Assembly (NCBI GenBank): GCA_947491825.1
Contig: CANLLM010000014.1
Coordinates: forward strand, 1-37,606
DNA length: 37,606 nt
From: Bacteroidota bacterium
Lineage (GTDB): Bacteria; Bacteroidota; Bacteroidia; UKL13-3
Direction of reading: 5' to 3'
Under the pieces are notes generated by a model. That model was not told the DNA's origin. It saw only the letters and a list, made by a program, of their open reading frames with translations, and ran no database searches. Positions within the stretch are counted from its first letter, which is position 1. Each line of letters starts with the position of its first letter. Made by a program: the position numbers and the translations under genes. Of this stretch, positions 16,995-27,115 are shown piece after piece.

Positions 16995-17552
16995 ATGTTC
17001 AAATATACATTTCTGTTGGTATTACTTTTTGCAGGTTGTGTAAATACACAAATTGGCTATTTCGAAGTTAGTCCTTATGCACGTGTTACCTCCAATAAAA
17101 TAGATCAACCACTTTACGTTAAATACAGCAGTAGGGTTAATGATACACATTTGGTTAAAGAGCCTGGATTTACTATACAAACTTCCGAATTACATAGGAG
17201 CTATTTGTTTGCTACACAACGTGCTTTTGGCGATTTATTTAGTGATGTAATGTTGTTTATGCCTAGCGATGTTGGATTTATTTTAGAGATTCAACAAATG
17301 GAACCTAAATGGTCTTTTCATGATAAACAAAAGATCAATCAATTTAAAGATACATTTAATTATACAGAGGCTTGGTGTACCATGCAATATGCCAGTTCCA
17401 TTTATCGGAATGATTTATTGGTGAGTCAATCAACCGGAAATGTTACAGTTAAACAAGAAGAAATAGCGACTTACAAACCGGAAGGTATTTTTAAGGAAGC
17501 AGTAAAGCGAAGTATAGCACAAATGGCGCAAGACCATTACAATAAGCGTTAA
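16995..17552 (+). CDS. Lipoprotein of unknown function
   Basis: The 185-residue product starts MFKYTFLLVLLFAGCVNTQ, a lipoprotein signal with Cys15. The mature domain has no motif I recognise; it is rich in Tyr, Phe and Gln with mixed alpha/beta character and ends in a helical AVKRSIAQMAQDHYNKR. I chose the ATG at 16995 because the signal peptide begins there. The frame extends to 16968, but that would place the start upstream of the promoter. Its stop codon interlocks with the stop of the convergent GT4 gene (overlap 17549-17552). Confidence 0.75.
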   Translation: MFKYTFLLVLLFAGCVNTQIGYFEVSPYARVTSNKIDQPLYVKYSSRVNDTHLVKEPGFTIQTSELHRSYLFATQRAFGDLFSDVMLFMPSDVGFILEIQQMEPKWSFHDKQKINQFKDTFNYTEAWCTMQYASSIYRNDLLVSQSTGNVTVKQEEIATYKPEGIFKEAVKRSIAQMAQDHYNKR

Positions 17553-18664
17553 TAAATTTTCTCAACTAAATTGTGTACAATGTTACTCCAACTATAGGTT
17601 TGATAAAATGCAGCAGGTAATTGTTTGGGTTGATTAATGTGTTGTACAATTGCATTTGCAAAATCATCCCAATTGTTATCTTGGGTAATAATAAGGTTGT
17701 TGCCGCAAATATCGATATCAATCCCTTCTGCACCATTTTGGGTTGATATTACCCGTTGGTTTCTAGCCAGGGTATCGATCGCTTTGGTTTTTATTCCACC
17801 ACCACTTAAAATAGGATTCAGCATAATGTCGGCTGAATCAATATATAAATTGATATCCTCAACAAAACCTAGGTATTTGATGTGAGCCGTGTTTGTTATT
17901 TTATGACCCAATTGTTCGGGTAACCCTTTACCACAAATGATAATTTTAAATACTAATCCTTGTTGGGTTAACCGCGGGTAAATTTCATCAACAATATAAT
18001 TTACAGCATCAGAATTAGGCGCGTAACTTAGGGTCGAAAAAAATAAGATCATTTTTTCGTTGGGTACAATTCCTAGTTCATTCCTTAGGTTAAAAATACT
18101 TTGTTGACTGGCTATTTTCGGTTGTTCTAAATAATCAACGCCATAGGGTGTTAGCAAAGTATTTTCGGGTTTTAAATCAAATTCATAAATGGCTTTTTGC
18201 CTATCGGTTTCACTCAAGAAAAAAACCAAGTGTGCCGATTTGTAGGTGAATTTTTCATATATGTATAGCATTTGCCAAAACCACTTGCCTATACTTTTAA
18301 AACGTAAATATTCTATGTTGTGACTACGTACAGCTATTTTATTTTTAGTTGTTAATCTTAAAAACACTATTAACCAGCCAAACCATGGTTGTTCAAATAA
18401 TATCCACTTTACTTGTTTCTGTTTGATCAGTTTTTTGAGTTTACCAATTAAACTAAAGTTATAATAACGACTGGCATTAAATGGCATGGCATAAACCATG
18501 TCTGTTTTTCCTGTTTGATATTCATATCCGTTTTTGTACGGCTCTACAGTAAACGCTGTTACGTCATGGTTTTTAGATAACTCGTTGAGCAAGCCTGCTG
18601 TGCAAATTTCACCTCCGGTGGTAGCTGGTAAAAACGGATATGATATAACAGATATAATGCGCAT
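17549..18664 (-). CDS. GT4-type glycosyltransferase (GT-B fold)
   Basis: The 371-residue product starts MRIISVISYPFLPATTGGEI, the usual GT-B N-terminus with a Gly-rich loop for the acceptor side. The C-terminal half has the nucleotide-sugar domain: KMILFFSTLSYAPNS, then ILSGGGIKTKAIDTLA, with the EGID segment further on. The ILSGGGIKTK stretch is typical of GT4 enzymes that build polysaccharide or glycolipid. It follows the methyltransferase gene by six bases, so both are in one operon and probably decorate the same surface glycan. Confidence 0.88.
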   Translation of the reverse strand: MRIISVISYPFLPATTGGEICTAGLLNELSKNHDVTAFTVEPYKNGYEYQTGKTDMVYAMPFNASRYYNFSLIGKLKKLIKQKQVKWILFEQPWFGWLIVFLRLTTKNKIAVRSHNIEYLRFKSIGKWFWQMLYIYEKFTYKSAHLVFFLSETDRQKAIYEFDLKPENTLLTPYGVDYLEQPKIASQQSIFNLRNELGIVPNEKMILFFSTLSYAPNSDAVNYIVDEIYPRLTQQGLVFKIIICGKGLPEQLGHKITNTAHIKYLGFVEDINLYIDSADIMLNPILSGGGIKTKAIDTLARNQRVISTQNGAEGIDIDICGNNLIITQDNNWDDFANAIVQHINQPKQLPAAFYQTYSWSNIVHNLVEKIY

Positions 18665-18670
18665 GCTGGT

Positions 18671-19570
18671 CTATTTATAAGCTTCTACATTAATTCGATC
18701 ACCTGCAACACCAAACCATTTTGTTAAATAATAGTTGGGATATTGCATGCTCTTTTTAATTAGGTTTTCGATAAAAGTACCACGTAACGGAATGGTTGAT
18801 GGATGTTTTATATCGTGTTTTACAAGTACTTTACTAAAACCTGATTGTTTACACATAAGGGTTATACTATTGCCTGAAAACTCAGTTAAATGGTAAGGTG
18901 GTATCGTCATTGTTTTTTGTTTGCCTGTTAATTTGTAAACAAAAAATGCCAACTTGCTAGATAATAAATTTAACGAACCAGGTAAATGAATAAATGCTAC
19001 TCCACCTGGTTTTAATATTTTTTGTACCAACTGCATGGCTTCGGTTGGGTTGGTAAAATGTTCCAATACATCACCCATAATTACTACATCAAATTCGGTT
19101 TCAAAAATTTCATTGTTTAGCAACGCGGGGTCGAATGGTTTGTTGATTAAATTCAATCCAAAATTCTTTTTAGCATAATCAACTGCAAACGATGAAAGTT
19201 CAATTCCTTTTACGGTGTATCCAACTTTATTTAGGGCGTTTAAAAAATTGCCTGTCGCACAGCCAATCTCTAAAATACTTCCTGCTTGGCAATACTTTCT
19301 CATGTTTTCAATACCATCGGCATAATCGCCATTATTTAGCAGTGCCAAATAATCTGTATCCATGTGATGGGTGGCGCTATTTGCTTCAGTAAAATAATCT
19401 GCAGCATACATTTCTTCAATTTCTTGCGATTTAGGCAATGGCCAAATTGAGCGTAGCATACACGTATCGCATTGGTAAAGCCATAAGTATCGTTCTTTAA
19501 ATAAATACCTGAACGGAACTTTACTCGCTTTTTTTGAACCACATAAATTACATTCGAAATCTTTAGCCAT
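18671..19570 (-). CDS. SAM-dependent methyltransferase with Zn-ribbon start
   Basis: The 299-residue product begins MAKDFECNLCGSKKASK and has a second pair in YQCDTCMLR, so two CxxC pairs form a small zinc ribbon before the class I methyltransferase domain. Motif I is ILEIGCATGNFL, followed by VKGIELSSFAVDYAKKNFG and DVVIMGDVLEHF. This domain order is common in Bacteroidota methyltransferases located in surface-polysaccharide clusters. I chose the ATG at 19570; a GTG at 19594 in the same frame adds eight residues without support. It is co-oriented with the GT4 gene and divergent from hpt across 39 bases. Confidence 0.88.
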   Translation of the reverse strand: MAKDFECNLCGSKKASKVPFRYLFKERYLWLYQCDTCMLRSIWPLPKSQEIEEMYAADYFTEANSATHHMDTDYLALLNNGDYADGIENMRKYCQAGSILEIGCATGNFLNALNKVGYTVKGIELSSFAVDYAKKNFGLNLINKPFDPALLNNEIFETEFDVVIMGDVLEHFTNPTEAMQLVQKILKPGGVAFIHLPGSLNLLSSKLAFFVYKLTGKQKTMTIPPYHLTEFSGNSITLMCKQSGFSKVLVKHDIKHPSTIPLRGTFIENLIKKSMQYPNYYLTKWFGVAGDRINVEAYK

Positions 19571-19575
19571 CTGTG

Positions 19576-19583
19576 TATATTTG
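19576..19583 (+). promoter_or_regulatory. -7 element of hpt
   Basis: TATATTTG ends 26 bases before the hpt ATG, giving a leader of about 20 bases. No clear TTG is found 19 bases upstream, only TTCG at 19553-19556. Confidence 0.5.
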
Positions 19584-19609
19584 AAAACGATCACAAGTAA
19601 ACAATAATA

Positions 19610-20146
19610 ATGTCAATCATCAAAGTTCACGACAGAAATTTTGAACCTTTTATATCCGCAAAGCAAATTGATGAGCGCGTGAGCACTATTGCGGATGAGA
19701 TTACACTTGAATACAAGGATAAAAATCCTTTGTTTTTGGCGGTACTTAATGGTGCATTTATTTTAGCAGCCGATTTGTTTAGGAAAATTACTTTCCAAAG
19801 CGAGATTTCATTTGCCAAAATATCAAGTTACTCTGGTACCTCAACCACCGAAAACATCAAGCAGCTTATTGGTTTTAGTGAGGCAATAACTGGTCGACAT
19901 ATTATTATTATTGAAGATATTATTGATACAGGTTTAAGTATGCAGCATGTTTTAAATCAAATTCAAGGACATCACCCGGCCTCAGTTAAAATATTAACAT
20001 TATTGTTTAAACCTAAATCTTTGAAGGTTGAGATAACGCCTCATTACGTTGGGTTTGCAATTGAACCTAAATTTGTATTGGGTTATGGCCTAGACTACGA
20101 TGGCTTAGGTAGGAATTTACCTGATATTTACGCTGAGGTTTCTTGA
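19610..20146 (+). CDS. hpt: Hypoxanthine phosphoribosyltransferase
   Basis: The enzyme salvages hypoxanthine and guanine with PRPP to form IMP and GMP. The 178-residue product has the length and motifs of the family: the PRPP-binding loop IIIIEDIIDTGLS near residues 97-109, LFLAVLNGAFILAADL near 40-55, and the C-terminal FVLGYGLDYDGLGRNLPDIY. The start MSIIKVHDRNFEPFIS is typical. It appears to be a single-gene unit divergent from the methyltransferase gene. Confidence 0.95.
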   Translation: MSIIKVHDRNFEPFISAKQIDERVSTIADEITLEYKDKNPLFLAVLNGAFILAADLFRKITFQSEISFAKISSYSGTSTTENIKQLIGFSEAITGRHIIIIEDIIDTGLSMQHVLNQIQGHHPASVKILTLLFKPKSLKVEITPHYVGFAIEPKFVLGYGLDYDGLGRNLPDIYAEVS

Positions 20147-20393
20147 TGGTTTGATTGGTAGCCTAGATTGGGGTATTTATTTTCCGCTAGTAATCCCCTT
20201 AATTGGTATAGAATTTAATACATTCAAGCGATGTTATGTAAAACCCTTTTCGCTTAAATTTAACGTTTGGTCCTACATTTATCACTACAGTATTTTACCT
20301 CTTCCCAAACTTTCTCCCATTTTTTTCGCCAAGAAAATGGTCTGTTGCACGAAAGGCATAATTTGGTGGGTAAATTGGTCTTTTTTACCCCTC

Positions 20394-20672
20394 TCATCGC
20401 TTACTTATTTTGTTCAAAGTAACTTGTCTTTGAAGGTTACATTTAAATCGATCTATATCTGGGCTACGTTTTTTAGCGTGCTTTTGAGAAACGCCTTGGT
20501 TAACTCTTTTGCGCCAAAGTCTCCAGCTACTTGGCTTTAGTTCGTTGCGCATCAAACGTATTACATCACTTTCTGCAATTCCAAATTGTATTTTTATTGC
20601 GTCAAAAGGTGTACGGTCTTCCCATGCCATCTCAATTACCCTATCAATTTCTTCAACATTTAATTTATTCAT
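20394..20672 (-). CDS. TIGR03643 family small protein
   Basis: The 92-residue product starts [20 protein letters not shown] and continues with [37 protein letters not shown]. The Trp-containing helices and the near-fixed length match the uncharacterised family TIGR03643, whose spacing of Trp and Arg suggests a small helix-turn-helix fold. I chose the ATG at 20672; the upstream frame offers only TTG. It is divergent from the photolyase-like gene across 41 bases, a pairing that hints at shared regulation or function. Confidence 0.88.
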   Translation of the reverse strand: MNKLNVEEIDRVIEMAWEDRTPFDAIKIQFGIAESDVIRLMRNELKPSSWRLWRKRVNQGVSQKHAKKRSPDIDRFKCNLQRQVTLNKISKR

Positions 20673-20713
20673 TAACAATGCAAACAGAAAAGTAATAAAA
20701 GTGTTTAGAATAC

Positions 20714-22252
20714 ATGCATCAAAGTGGACCTATTTCTGTGGTTTGGTTTAAACGTGATTTGCGATTAACAGACCATGCACCTCTTAAAGCTGCAATAGAA
20801 AAAGGATTACCTGTTTTAATGCTGTATGTTTTTGAGCCAAGTTTAATGCGTGCCCCAGATTGTGAAATACGTCATTGGCGTTTTGTTTGGCAAAGCTTAA
20901 TGGATATAGAAAACGACTTGGCCAAATATGATAGTAAACTTTGCATCGCTGTTGGAGAGGTAGTTGATGTAATGATGCAACTGCATGCAAAGTTTAAAAT
21001 TGCGCATGTTTTTGCTCACCAAGAAATCGGAGTCAAGCTCACTTTTGATAGGGATATTTCTGTAGCGAAGTTTTGCGGCCACCATCAAATTACTTTTAAT
21101 GAGTTTCAACGAGATGGTGTTCAACGTGGATTGCGTAATAGAAAAACTTGGAATAAAGATTGGAAAGATTTCATGAGCCAATTAACACAACAACCAGATT
21201 GGAGTAAGTTTATAAAAGTAGAGACTGACAAGATCATTGAATTTGACAATAGGGGAGAGGTATCTAAAGAAGTAAAAACAGCAATCCCTGCTTTTCAACC
21301 CGGAGGTGCAAAATATGCCAGTCAGTATTTAAGTAGTTTCTTGCAAGGGCGTATGTTTAATTACATGAAGCACATTTCAAAGCCGCAACTAAGCAGAACA
21401 GCTTGTAGCAGGCTATCGCCATATTTGGCATGGGGAAACATGAGCATGCGCGAGTTAATACATGCCGCAACAAATGAACATGGTAAGGGAAACAAAAGAA
21501 TCTTGTCTTTTTTTATTGCTCGTTTGCATTGGCATTGCCACTTTATACAAAAGTTTGAGAGTGAGTGCCGAATGGAATACGAAAACCTGAACACGACTTT
21601 CAATAACATCAGAACAGCATGGAACGAGGATTATTTTGAAGCGTGGAAAACAGGAAAAACAGGTTATCCATTAGTTGATGCTTGTATGCGTTGTGTAATG
21701 GCAACTGGCTATGTTAATTTTAGGATGCGCTCTATGTTGGTTACTTTTTTAACACATAATCTTTGGCTCGATTGGCAAAAGGGAGCGATACACTTAGCTA
21801 GGCAGTTTTTAGATTACGAGCCAGGTATTCATTACTCACAATTTCAAATGCAATCGGGTACAATGGGTGTTAATACGATTCGTACCTACAATCCACTAAA
21901 GCAAAGTTTAGATCACGATTCTAATGGTGATTTTATAAGGCAATGGGTTCCAGAGTTGGCCAATGTGCCTGCACCTTTTATACATCAGCCATGGTTAATA
22001 CCAGATGGTTTACAGCAGCAGTATCAATGTATAATTGGGGTAGATTATCCAATACCTATTGTTGATTTAAAATCAACTGCCCAGCATGCGGCCACACATT
22101 TATGGCAAACTAAAAAATCAGTGGAAACCCGCCAGCAAAACCAACGTATTTTAGCAGTGCACACGCACAGGAAAACTGAGCGAGAAAAACTGATTACCTC
22201 ACGTTCTGGAAAAACAAAAACCAAGATTGATCTGAACCATAAATTGTTTTAG
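20714..22252 (+). CDS. Divergent photolyase/cryptochrome family protein
   Basis: The 512-residue product has the N-terminal alpha/beta antenna domain ([16 protein letters not shown] at 9-24) and the helical FAD domain ([17 protein letters not shown] near 233, [24 protein letters not shown] near 316-339, WVPELANVP). In classical photolyases the segment after the DWQKG helix carries an Asn/Trp-rich motif (NNG..WQW); here it reads [11 protein letters not shown] (372-382), without Asn or Trp. The protein is thus a distant clade member, and photorepair cannot be assumed. The C-terminal region is basic. It is divergent from the TIGR03643 gene. Confidence 0.88.
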   Translation: MHQSGPISVVWFKRDLRLTDHAPLKAAIEKGLPVLMLYVFEPSLMRAPDCEIRHWRFVWQSLMDIENDLAKYDSKLCIAVGEVVDVMMQLHAKFKIAHVFAHQEIGVKLTFDRDISVAKFCGHHQITFNEFQRDGVQRGLRNRKTWNKDWKDFMSQLTQQPDWSKFIKVETDKIIEFDNRGEVSKEVKTAIPAFQPGGAKYASQYLSSFLQGRMFNYMKHISKPQLSRTACSRLSPYLAWGNMSMRELIHAATNEHGKGNKRILSFFIARLHWHCHFIQKFESECRMEYENLNTTFNNIRTAWNEDYFEAWKTGKTGYPLVDACMRCVMATGYVNFRMRSMLVTFLTHNLWLDWQKGAIHLARQFLDYEPGIHYSQFQMQSGTMGVNTIRTYNPLKQSLDHDSNGDFIRQWVPELANVPAPFIHQPWLIPDGLQQQYQCIIGVDYPIPIVDLKSTAQHAATHLWQTKKSVETRQQNQRILAVHTHRKTEREKLITSRSGKTKTKIDLNHKLF

Positions 22253-22277
22253 TATTTATTTCGGCCCTATTTTTATA

Positions 22278-23207
22278 TTGCAAAAAAACAACAGTCCTTT
22301 GAAAGCCATAATAGATTTAGGTACAAATACTTTTCACTTATGCATTGCCGAGGTTAAGCATGGAATGCTTATAGAATATTACAAACTTCAAGTTCCAGTA
22401 AAAATAGGAAGCGGAGGCATCAACAAAGGATTGATAACGCCAGAGGCTTTTCAACGCGGCATAACTGCTTTAACCGAGTTTAAAAAATACATTGATCAGT
22501 TTGATGTTAATGAGGTCAGTGCTTTTGCCACATCAGCTATTCGTAATGCCAAAAACAGTAAACAGTTTATAAAAGAAGCCTCAGATAAATCTGGAATTAC
22601 CATAACAACTATTTCTGGTGATGTAGAGGCTACTTATATTTATAAAGGAGCTTTTCATGCTTTTAAATTTCCTGAGTATCCTGTATTGGTTATGGATATT
22701 GGTGGTGGAAGTGTAGAGTTTATCATTGGTTTAGGTGAGCAAATATTATGGAAACAAAGTTTTGAAATTGGAGCTGCTCGTTTAATTGATCAGTTTCATC
22801 ATAGCAACCCCATGGACAATGATTCCGCTAATAAACTATTTAGCTATTTGACACAAACTTTATTGCCACTGCATGAAGCAATGAAAGTCCATCAACCCCA
22901 AGCCTTAATAGGAGCAGCTGGTGCTTTCGAAACATTGGTTGATGTGGTGATCATGGACTTGGCTGTAATTCCGCTGTCGTTAAGTAAAAATGCTTTTGAG
23001 ATTCGTAGAGAAGATTTTGATGTATTTGTTGAAATTATGCGTACTTCAACACAAGAACAATGCATACGTTTAAGGGGTATGACAGCGTTTAGGGTTGAAA
23101 TGATGACAGTTGCTGCGCTGCTTATGCAACACGTGGTTAGCACGGGCAACTTTAAACGAATTATAGCAGTAAATTATGCGTTAAAAGAAGGTGTTCTATT
23201 TACTTAA
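22278..23207 (+). CDS. Ppx/GppA family phosphatase, short form
   Basis: The product belongs to the exopolyphosphatase/guanosine pentaphosphatase family, which cleaves polyphosphate or pppGpp. The 309 residues cover only the two ASKHA-type domains: the phosphate-1 loop IIDLGTNTFHLCIAEV near the start and VLMDIGGGSVEFIIG near 137-151; the C-terminal HD-like domain of the long E. coli enzymes is absent. The start is non-ATG: TTG at 22278, or TTG at 22299 which aligns better with homologues that begin M-K-x-A-I-D-L-G. The stop overlaps the convergent maf stop by eight bases. Confidence 0.9.
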   Translation: MQKNNSPLKAIIDLGTNTFHLCIAEVKHGMLIEYYKLQVPVKIGSGGINKGLITPEAFQRGITALTEFKKYIDQFDVNEVSAFATSAIRNAKNSKQFIKEASDKSGITITTISGDVEATYIYKGAFHAFKFPEYPVLVMDIGGGSVEFIIGLGEQILWKQSFEIGAARLIDQFHHSNPMDNDSANKLFSYLTQTLLPLHEAMKVHQPQALIGAAGAFETLVDVVIMDLAVIPLSLSKNAFEIRREDFDVFVEIMRTSTQEQCIRLRGMTAFRVEMMTVAALLMQHVVSTGNFKRIIAVNYALKEGVLFT

Positions 23208-23766
23208 GTGCTTTAAGTTTTTCGTAAAGTTTTGAAATAGGTAAGCCCATTACATTGTAAAAACAACCGTTAATTTTTTCTACAGCAACATAACCAAACC
23301 AATCTTGAATACCATAACTACCTGCCTTATCAAAGGGTTTGTAAGTTTTGATGTAGTGCCAAATTTCAGCATCACTTAAGGGTTTTATCGTCACTTCACT
23401 GCAATCAAAAAATGATAAAATTTGGGATGATGTTTTCATGCAAACCCCGGTGTAAACATGATGCGTAGTTCCACAAATTTCTTTAAGCATATTATATGCT
23501 TCTTGCTCACTTTCTGGTTTGTTCAAAACATGATTATTAACCCATACAATGGTGTCAGCAGTAATCAATACTTCTTGGTCTGATATATCTTTTGGATAAG
23601 CGGTTGCTTTTTTTTCTGCCAAAAACAAGGCAATTTCTTCTCCTTTTAGTTGTTCAGGAAACGTCTCGTCAACTTCGTATGTAAATACTTCATAAGCTAA
23701 TGCTAAACCTTTTATCAACTCTTGTCTACGAGGCGATTTAGATGCCAAGATTATTTTTTTATTCAT
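23200..23766 (-). CDS. maf: Maf family nucleotide pyrophosphatase
   Basis: Maf proteins hydrolyse non-canonical or modified nucleoside triphosphates such as dTTP/UTP-type substrates. The 188-residue product starts MNKKIILASKSPRRQELIKG, the family P-loop-like signature. It has EKKATAYPKDIS and LITADTIVWVNNHVLNKP near residues 60-95, with the conserved Asp of TADT, and ends GLPISKLYEKLK. I chose the ATG at 23766, eight bases inside rlmH, because the SxSPRRxEL signature must lie near the start. It is translationally coupled to rlmH. Confidence 0.93.
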   Translation of the reverse strand: MNKKIILASKSPRRQELIKGLALAYEVFTYEVDETFPEQLKGEEIALFLAEKKATAYPKDISDQEVLITADTIVWVNNHVLNKPESEQEAYNMLKEICGTTHHVYTGVCMKTSSQILSFFDCSEVTIKPLSDAEIWHYIKTYKPFDKAGSYGIQDWFGYVAVEKINGCFYNVMGLPISKLYEKLKALK

Positions 23767-24229
23767 GATGGTAAGGTTCGCCTTTAATAATGGTGAAGGC
23801 CCGGTAAAGCTGTTCAATAAAAATTAATCTTATCAATTGGTGCGAGAACGTCATTTGTGATAGGGATACTTTTGCATTGGCTCTTGCATAAATTGCATCA
23901 CTAAAGCCGTATGCACCACCAATGATAAAAACCACATGAGCTTGGTGTAATGATAGCTTTTGTAAATAATCGGCAAATGCAGTTGATACGTATTCTTTAC
24001 CGTTTTCATCAAGTAAAACTACAAAATCGGTTGGTATTAGTTTCTTCAATAACACTTCTCCTTCATTTTTTTTTATTTGTTCAATGTCATTCGTTTTTAA
24101 TCGCGTAGGTAACTCAAACAATAGGCTTTCAAACTTGCAATAATATTTTAACCTTTTGGCAAATTCATCAAATCCTGTATCAACAAACTTAAAGTGGGTT
24201 TTGCCTAATTGTAACAATGTAATTTTCAT
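23759..24229 (-). CDS. rlmH: RlmH, 23S rRNA pseudouridine-1915 N3-methyltransferase
   Basis: RlmH methylates pseudouridine 1915 in helix 69 of 23S rRNA using S-adenosylmethionine. The 156-residue product has the SPOUT knot features: LLDENGKEYVSTAFA near 69-84, VVFIIGGAYGFSD near 99-111 and the C-terminal LSQMTFSHQLIRLIFIEQLYRAFTIIKGEPYHHE, nearly invariant in the family. I chose the ATG at 24229; the frame reaches an upstream TTG at 24238, but family members begin MKITLL. It is the first gene of the rlmH-maf pair. Confidence 0.97.
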   Translation of the reverse strand: MKITLLQLGKTHFKFVDTGFDEFAKRLKYYCKFESLLFELPTRLKTNDIEQIKKNEGEVLLKKLIPTDFVVLLDENGKEYVSTAFADYLQKLSLHQAHVVFIIGGAYGFSDAIYARANAKVSLSQMTFSHQLIRLIFIEQLYRAFTIIKGEPYHHE

Positions 24230-24235
24230 TGGCGG

Positions 24236-24243
24236 CAAATGTA
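24236..24243 (-). promoter_or_regulatory. -7 element directly before rlmH
   Basis: TACATTTG on the reverse strand ends six bases before the rlmH ATG at 24229. It implies a leader of only a few bases. No clear TTG lies 19 bases upstream. Confidence 0.45.
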
Positions 24244-24310
24244 GTGAATTTAATAATTTGATGTTATTCTTGACTCTCTTGTGGTGTTGAGTCTATTTAT
24301 TGGTGATCAT

Positions 24311-24342
24311 AAAAAAAGAGGCTACCTAATTGGTAACCTCTT
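24311..24342 (-). terminator. Intrinsic terminator of clpC
   Basis: On the reverse strand, AAGAGGTTACC, a five-base loop and GGTAGCCTCTT form an 11-pair stem with one G-U pair, followed by TTTTTTT. It lies a few bases after the clpC stop, so clpC is a single-gene unit. Confidence 0.9.
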
Positions 24343-24347
24343 ATCAC

Positions 24348-26900
24348 TTATTCGGGATTAACCGGAGGGATGTCTTTTTTCTTACGTGGTTCTTTCTTTT
24401 TTACCACTGTAATTTTAAGTTCTTCAGCATTGGTTTCTTTATTGTAATCAATTTCAATTACAGCACCTTCCATACTTTCTCCTTTTAATAGTTCTTCTGC
24501 AACCGGATCTTCAACAAAACGTTGTATGGTGCGAGACAAAGGGCGAGCACCCATCTCGGGATCGAATCCTTTTTCTGCTAAGAAATCTTTGGCTGTATCC
24601 GTTATTTTAAAAGTAAAGCCAAGCTCCTCAACACGTTTTACCAATTTTTCTAAATTTAAATCAAGAATCTTATGAATTGCCTCTCTGTCTAATTGGTTAA
24701 ATACAATAACATCATCAATACGGTTTAAAAACTCTGGGGAGAAGAAACGTTTCAATGCGTTTTCAATCACAATTTTCGTATTAGCATCTGCTTGAGCTTC
24801 TTTACTTGGCGTACTAAAACCAACACCAGCACCAAACTCTTTTAATTGGCGGCTACCTATGTTTGATGTCATGATGATGATGGTATTTCTAAAATCAATC
24901 TTACGACCTAAGCTATCGGTAACAAAACCTTCATCTAATACTTGTAGTAATATGTTAAATACATCAGGATGTGCTTTTTCAATTTCATCAAGTAAAACTA
25001 CTGCGTATGGTTTCCTTCTGATTTTCTCCGTTAGTTGTCCGCCTTCTTCGTAACCAATGTATCCCGGAGGCGCTCCAACCAACCTGCTCACTGCGAACTT
25101 CTCCATGTATTCACTCATGTCAATACGAATCATAGCATCATCCGCATCAAACAGATAACGAGCAAGTACTTTGGCCATCTCTGTTTTACCAACACCTGTT
25201 GGCCCTAAAAATACAAACGAACCTATTGGTTTATTCGGATTTTTTAAACCTGCACGTGCACGCTGAATAGCTTTGGCTAATTTTTTAATTGCATTATCCT
25301 GCCCAATTACTTTACCTTGTAAATCCTCTGGCATACTTAATAATTTTTGGCCTTCGCTTTGCGCAATGCGTTTTACAGGCACACCAGTCATCATTGCAAT
25401 AACTTCTGCAATATCGTTTTCGGTTACCTTATAGCGTTGTTGTTTGGTTTCATCCTCCCATTTCACCTTTTCAGTTTCTAGTTGCTCTAATAAGTGCTTT
25501 TCCTTATCGCGCAACTTTGCAGCCTCTTCGTATTTTTGGCTTTTAACAACTTTATTTTTTTCTACTTTAATATCTTCAATCGCTTTTTCAAGTTCAAGGA
25601 TATTTGTAGGAACATGTATGTTGCTAATATGCACTCGAGCACCCGCTTCATCTAAAACATCAATTGCTTTATCTGGTAAATGACGATCGTTGATGTAACG
25701 GTTACTTAATTTCACGCATGCTTCAATGGCTTCTGTATCATAAACAACATTATGATGGTCTTCATATTTATTTTTAATGTTATTTAAAATTTGGACTGTT
25801 TCTTCTGGTGTTGTAGGGTTTATAAGCACCGATTGGAAGCGTCTTTCTAATGCACCATCTTTTTCAATATATTGACGGTATTCGTCTAATGTAGTTGCAC
25901 CTATACATTGTATCTCGCCTCGAGCCAAAGCAGGTTTAAACATGTTACTTGCATCTAGGCTTCCGCTTGCACCACCTGCACCTACAATGGTATGAATTTC
26001 ATCAATAAACAAAATTACATCAGGAGATTTTTCAAGTTCATTCATCACTGCTTTCATGCGTTCTTCAAATTGCCCGCGGTACTTTGTTCCTGCTACCAAA
26101 CTTGCCAAATCAAGCATAACCACCCGTTTGTTAAACAATACACGAGATACTTTGCGTTGTACAATACGTAATGCCAATCCTTCGGCAATTGCAGTTTTAC
26201 CAACACCTGGCTCACCAATAAGAACAGGATTGTTTTTCTTTCTGCGACTTAAAATTTGCGAAACGCGTTCAATTTCTTTTTCACGTCCTACAATGGGATC
26301 CAACTTCCCTTCTTCAGCACTTTTGGTTAGATCTCTTCCGAAATTATCAAGTACTGGTGTTTTAGATTTGCTGTCAGATTTTCTAGCTGGCTCTGCTGGT
26401 TTGCGTGGCTCTTCACGATAAAAATCGTCCTCAGGACTATCAGAGTTCATTTCGTTTTTTACATCTGAGATATTATTTTCAACGGCAGATTTGAAAATAT
26501 CGTAACTAATTCCGTATTGGGATAATATCTGCGATGCTAAATTGTCCTCATCACGCAATACAGAGAGGAGTAGATGCTCTGTACCAATAATATCTGTTTT
26601 AAAAATTTTAGCTTCAAGATAGGTTATCTTCAGTACCTTTTCGGCTTGTTTAGTCAATGGGATATTAACCAGATTGGTGTTGTTATTGGCAGTGCCTTTA
26701 ATAGCGTCTTCAATAGTTTTTTTCAATCGGATAATATCCACGTCAAGGGCTTTTAACGTGCGAATGGCTTTCCCATCACCCTCACGAACTAATCCCAATA
26801 AAAGGTGTTCTGTGCCTATATAATCGTGGCCTAAACGTATTGCCTCTTCTCGGCTATAGCTGATTACATCTTTTACACGTGGTGAAAATTTAGCTTCCAT
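24348..26900 (-). CDS. clpC: ClpC, AAA+ unfoldase of the Clp protease
   Basis: ClpC unfolds substrates and feeds them to ClpP. The 850-residue product has two Clp-N repeats (about 1-145), a charged linker, a first AAA+ module with Walker A GEPGVGKT, a coiled-coil/UVR-like middle segment ([20 protein letters not shown]), a second AAA+ module with GPTGVGKT, and the ClpB_D2 C-terminal domain. The UVR-like segment and short middle region make it ClpC, not ClpB. The start is well supported: GGAGG lies nine bases before the ATG and a promoter lies upstream. The C-terminal tail is basic and Pro-rich ([17 protein letters not shown]). Confidence 0.97.
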   Translation of the reverse strand: MEAKFSPRVKDVISYSREEAIRLGHDYIGTEHLLLGLVREGDGKAIRTLKALDVDIIRLKKTIEDAIKGTANNNTNLVNIPLTKQAEKVLKITYLEAKIFKTDIIGTEHLLLSVLRDEDNLASQILSQYGISYDIFKSAVENNISDVKNEMNSDSPEDDFYREEPRKPAEPARKSDSKSKTPVLDNFGRDLTKSAEEGKLDPIVGREKEIERVSQILSRRKKNNPVLIGEPGVGKTAIAEGLALRIVQRKVSRVLFNKRVVMLDLASLVAGTKYRGQFEERMKAVMNELEKSPDVILFIDEIHTIVGAGGASGSLDASNMFKPALARGEIQCIGATTLDEYRQYIEKDGALERRFQSVLINPTTPEETVQILNNIKNKYEDHHNVVYDTEAIEACVKLSNRYINDRHLPDKAIDVLDEAGARVHISNIHVPTNILELEKAIEDIKVEKNKVVKSQKYEEAAKLRDKEKHLLEQLETEKVKWEDETKQQRYKVTENDIAEVIAMMTGVPVKRIAQSEGQKLLSMPEDLQGKVIGQDNAIKKLAKAIQRARAGLKNPNKPIGSFVFLGPTGVGKTEMAKVLARYLFDADDAMIRIDMSEYMEKFAVSRLVGAPPGYIGYEEGGQLTEKIRRKPYAVVLLDEIEKAHPDVFNILLQVLDEGFVTDSLGRKIDFRNTIIIMTSNIGSRQLKEFGAGVGFSTPSKEAQADANTKIVIENALKRFFSPEFLNRIDDVIVFNQLDREAIHKILDLNLEKLVKRVEELGFTFKITDTAKDFLAEKGFDPEMGARPLSRTIQRFVEDPVAEELLKGESMEGAVIEIDYNKETNAEELKITVVKKKEPRKKKDIPPVNPE

Positions 26901-26941
26901 AATTTGTTTCCTCCAACTCTTAAATTGTTGTTGCTACAATT

Positions 26942-26972
26942 CAAATATAATTCCATTTATTTTACAACGCAA
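26942..26972 (-). promoter_or_regulatory. Promoter of clpC
   Basis: On the reverse strand a TTG (26970-26972), 20 bases, then TATATTTG (26942-26949). The expected leader is about 37 bases and contains a GGAGG (26910-26914) nine bases before the ATG. No CIRCE or other heat-shock operator was recognised in the leader. Confidence 0.6.
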
Positions 26973-27115
26973 TGTTGTCATAAAAAGGTTTAAACAATAA
27001 TACTAACGTTGTCTACTGCTTTTAAAACTTGCCTTATTGGCTTAAAAAGTGACACTTTTCAATAACTTATCAAGTTGTCTTTTTATCTTATTTATATAAA
27101 TATGTAATCAATAGT

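Noticed and set aside
20151-20540. Forward open frame of 129 codons after hpt
   Set aside because: It overlaps the well-supported TIGR03643 gene on the other strand and reads as a hydrophobic, Cys/Phe-rich shadow without homology.
27060-27100. Hairpin AACTT-ATC-AAGTT followed by a T-tract on the forward strand
   Set aside because: The stem is five pairs and no forward-strand gene lies upstream that it could terminate.
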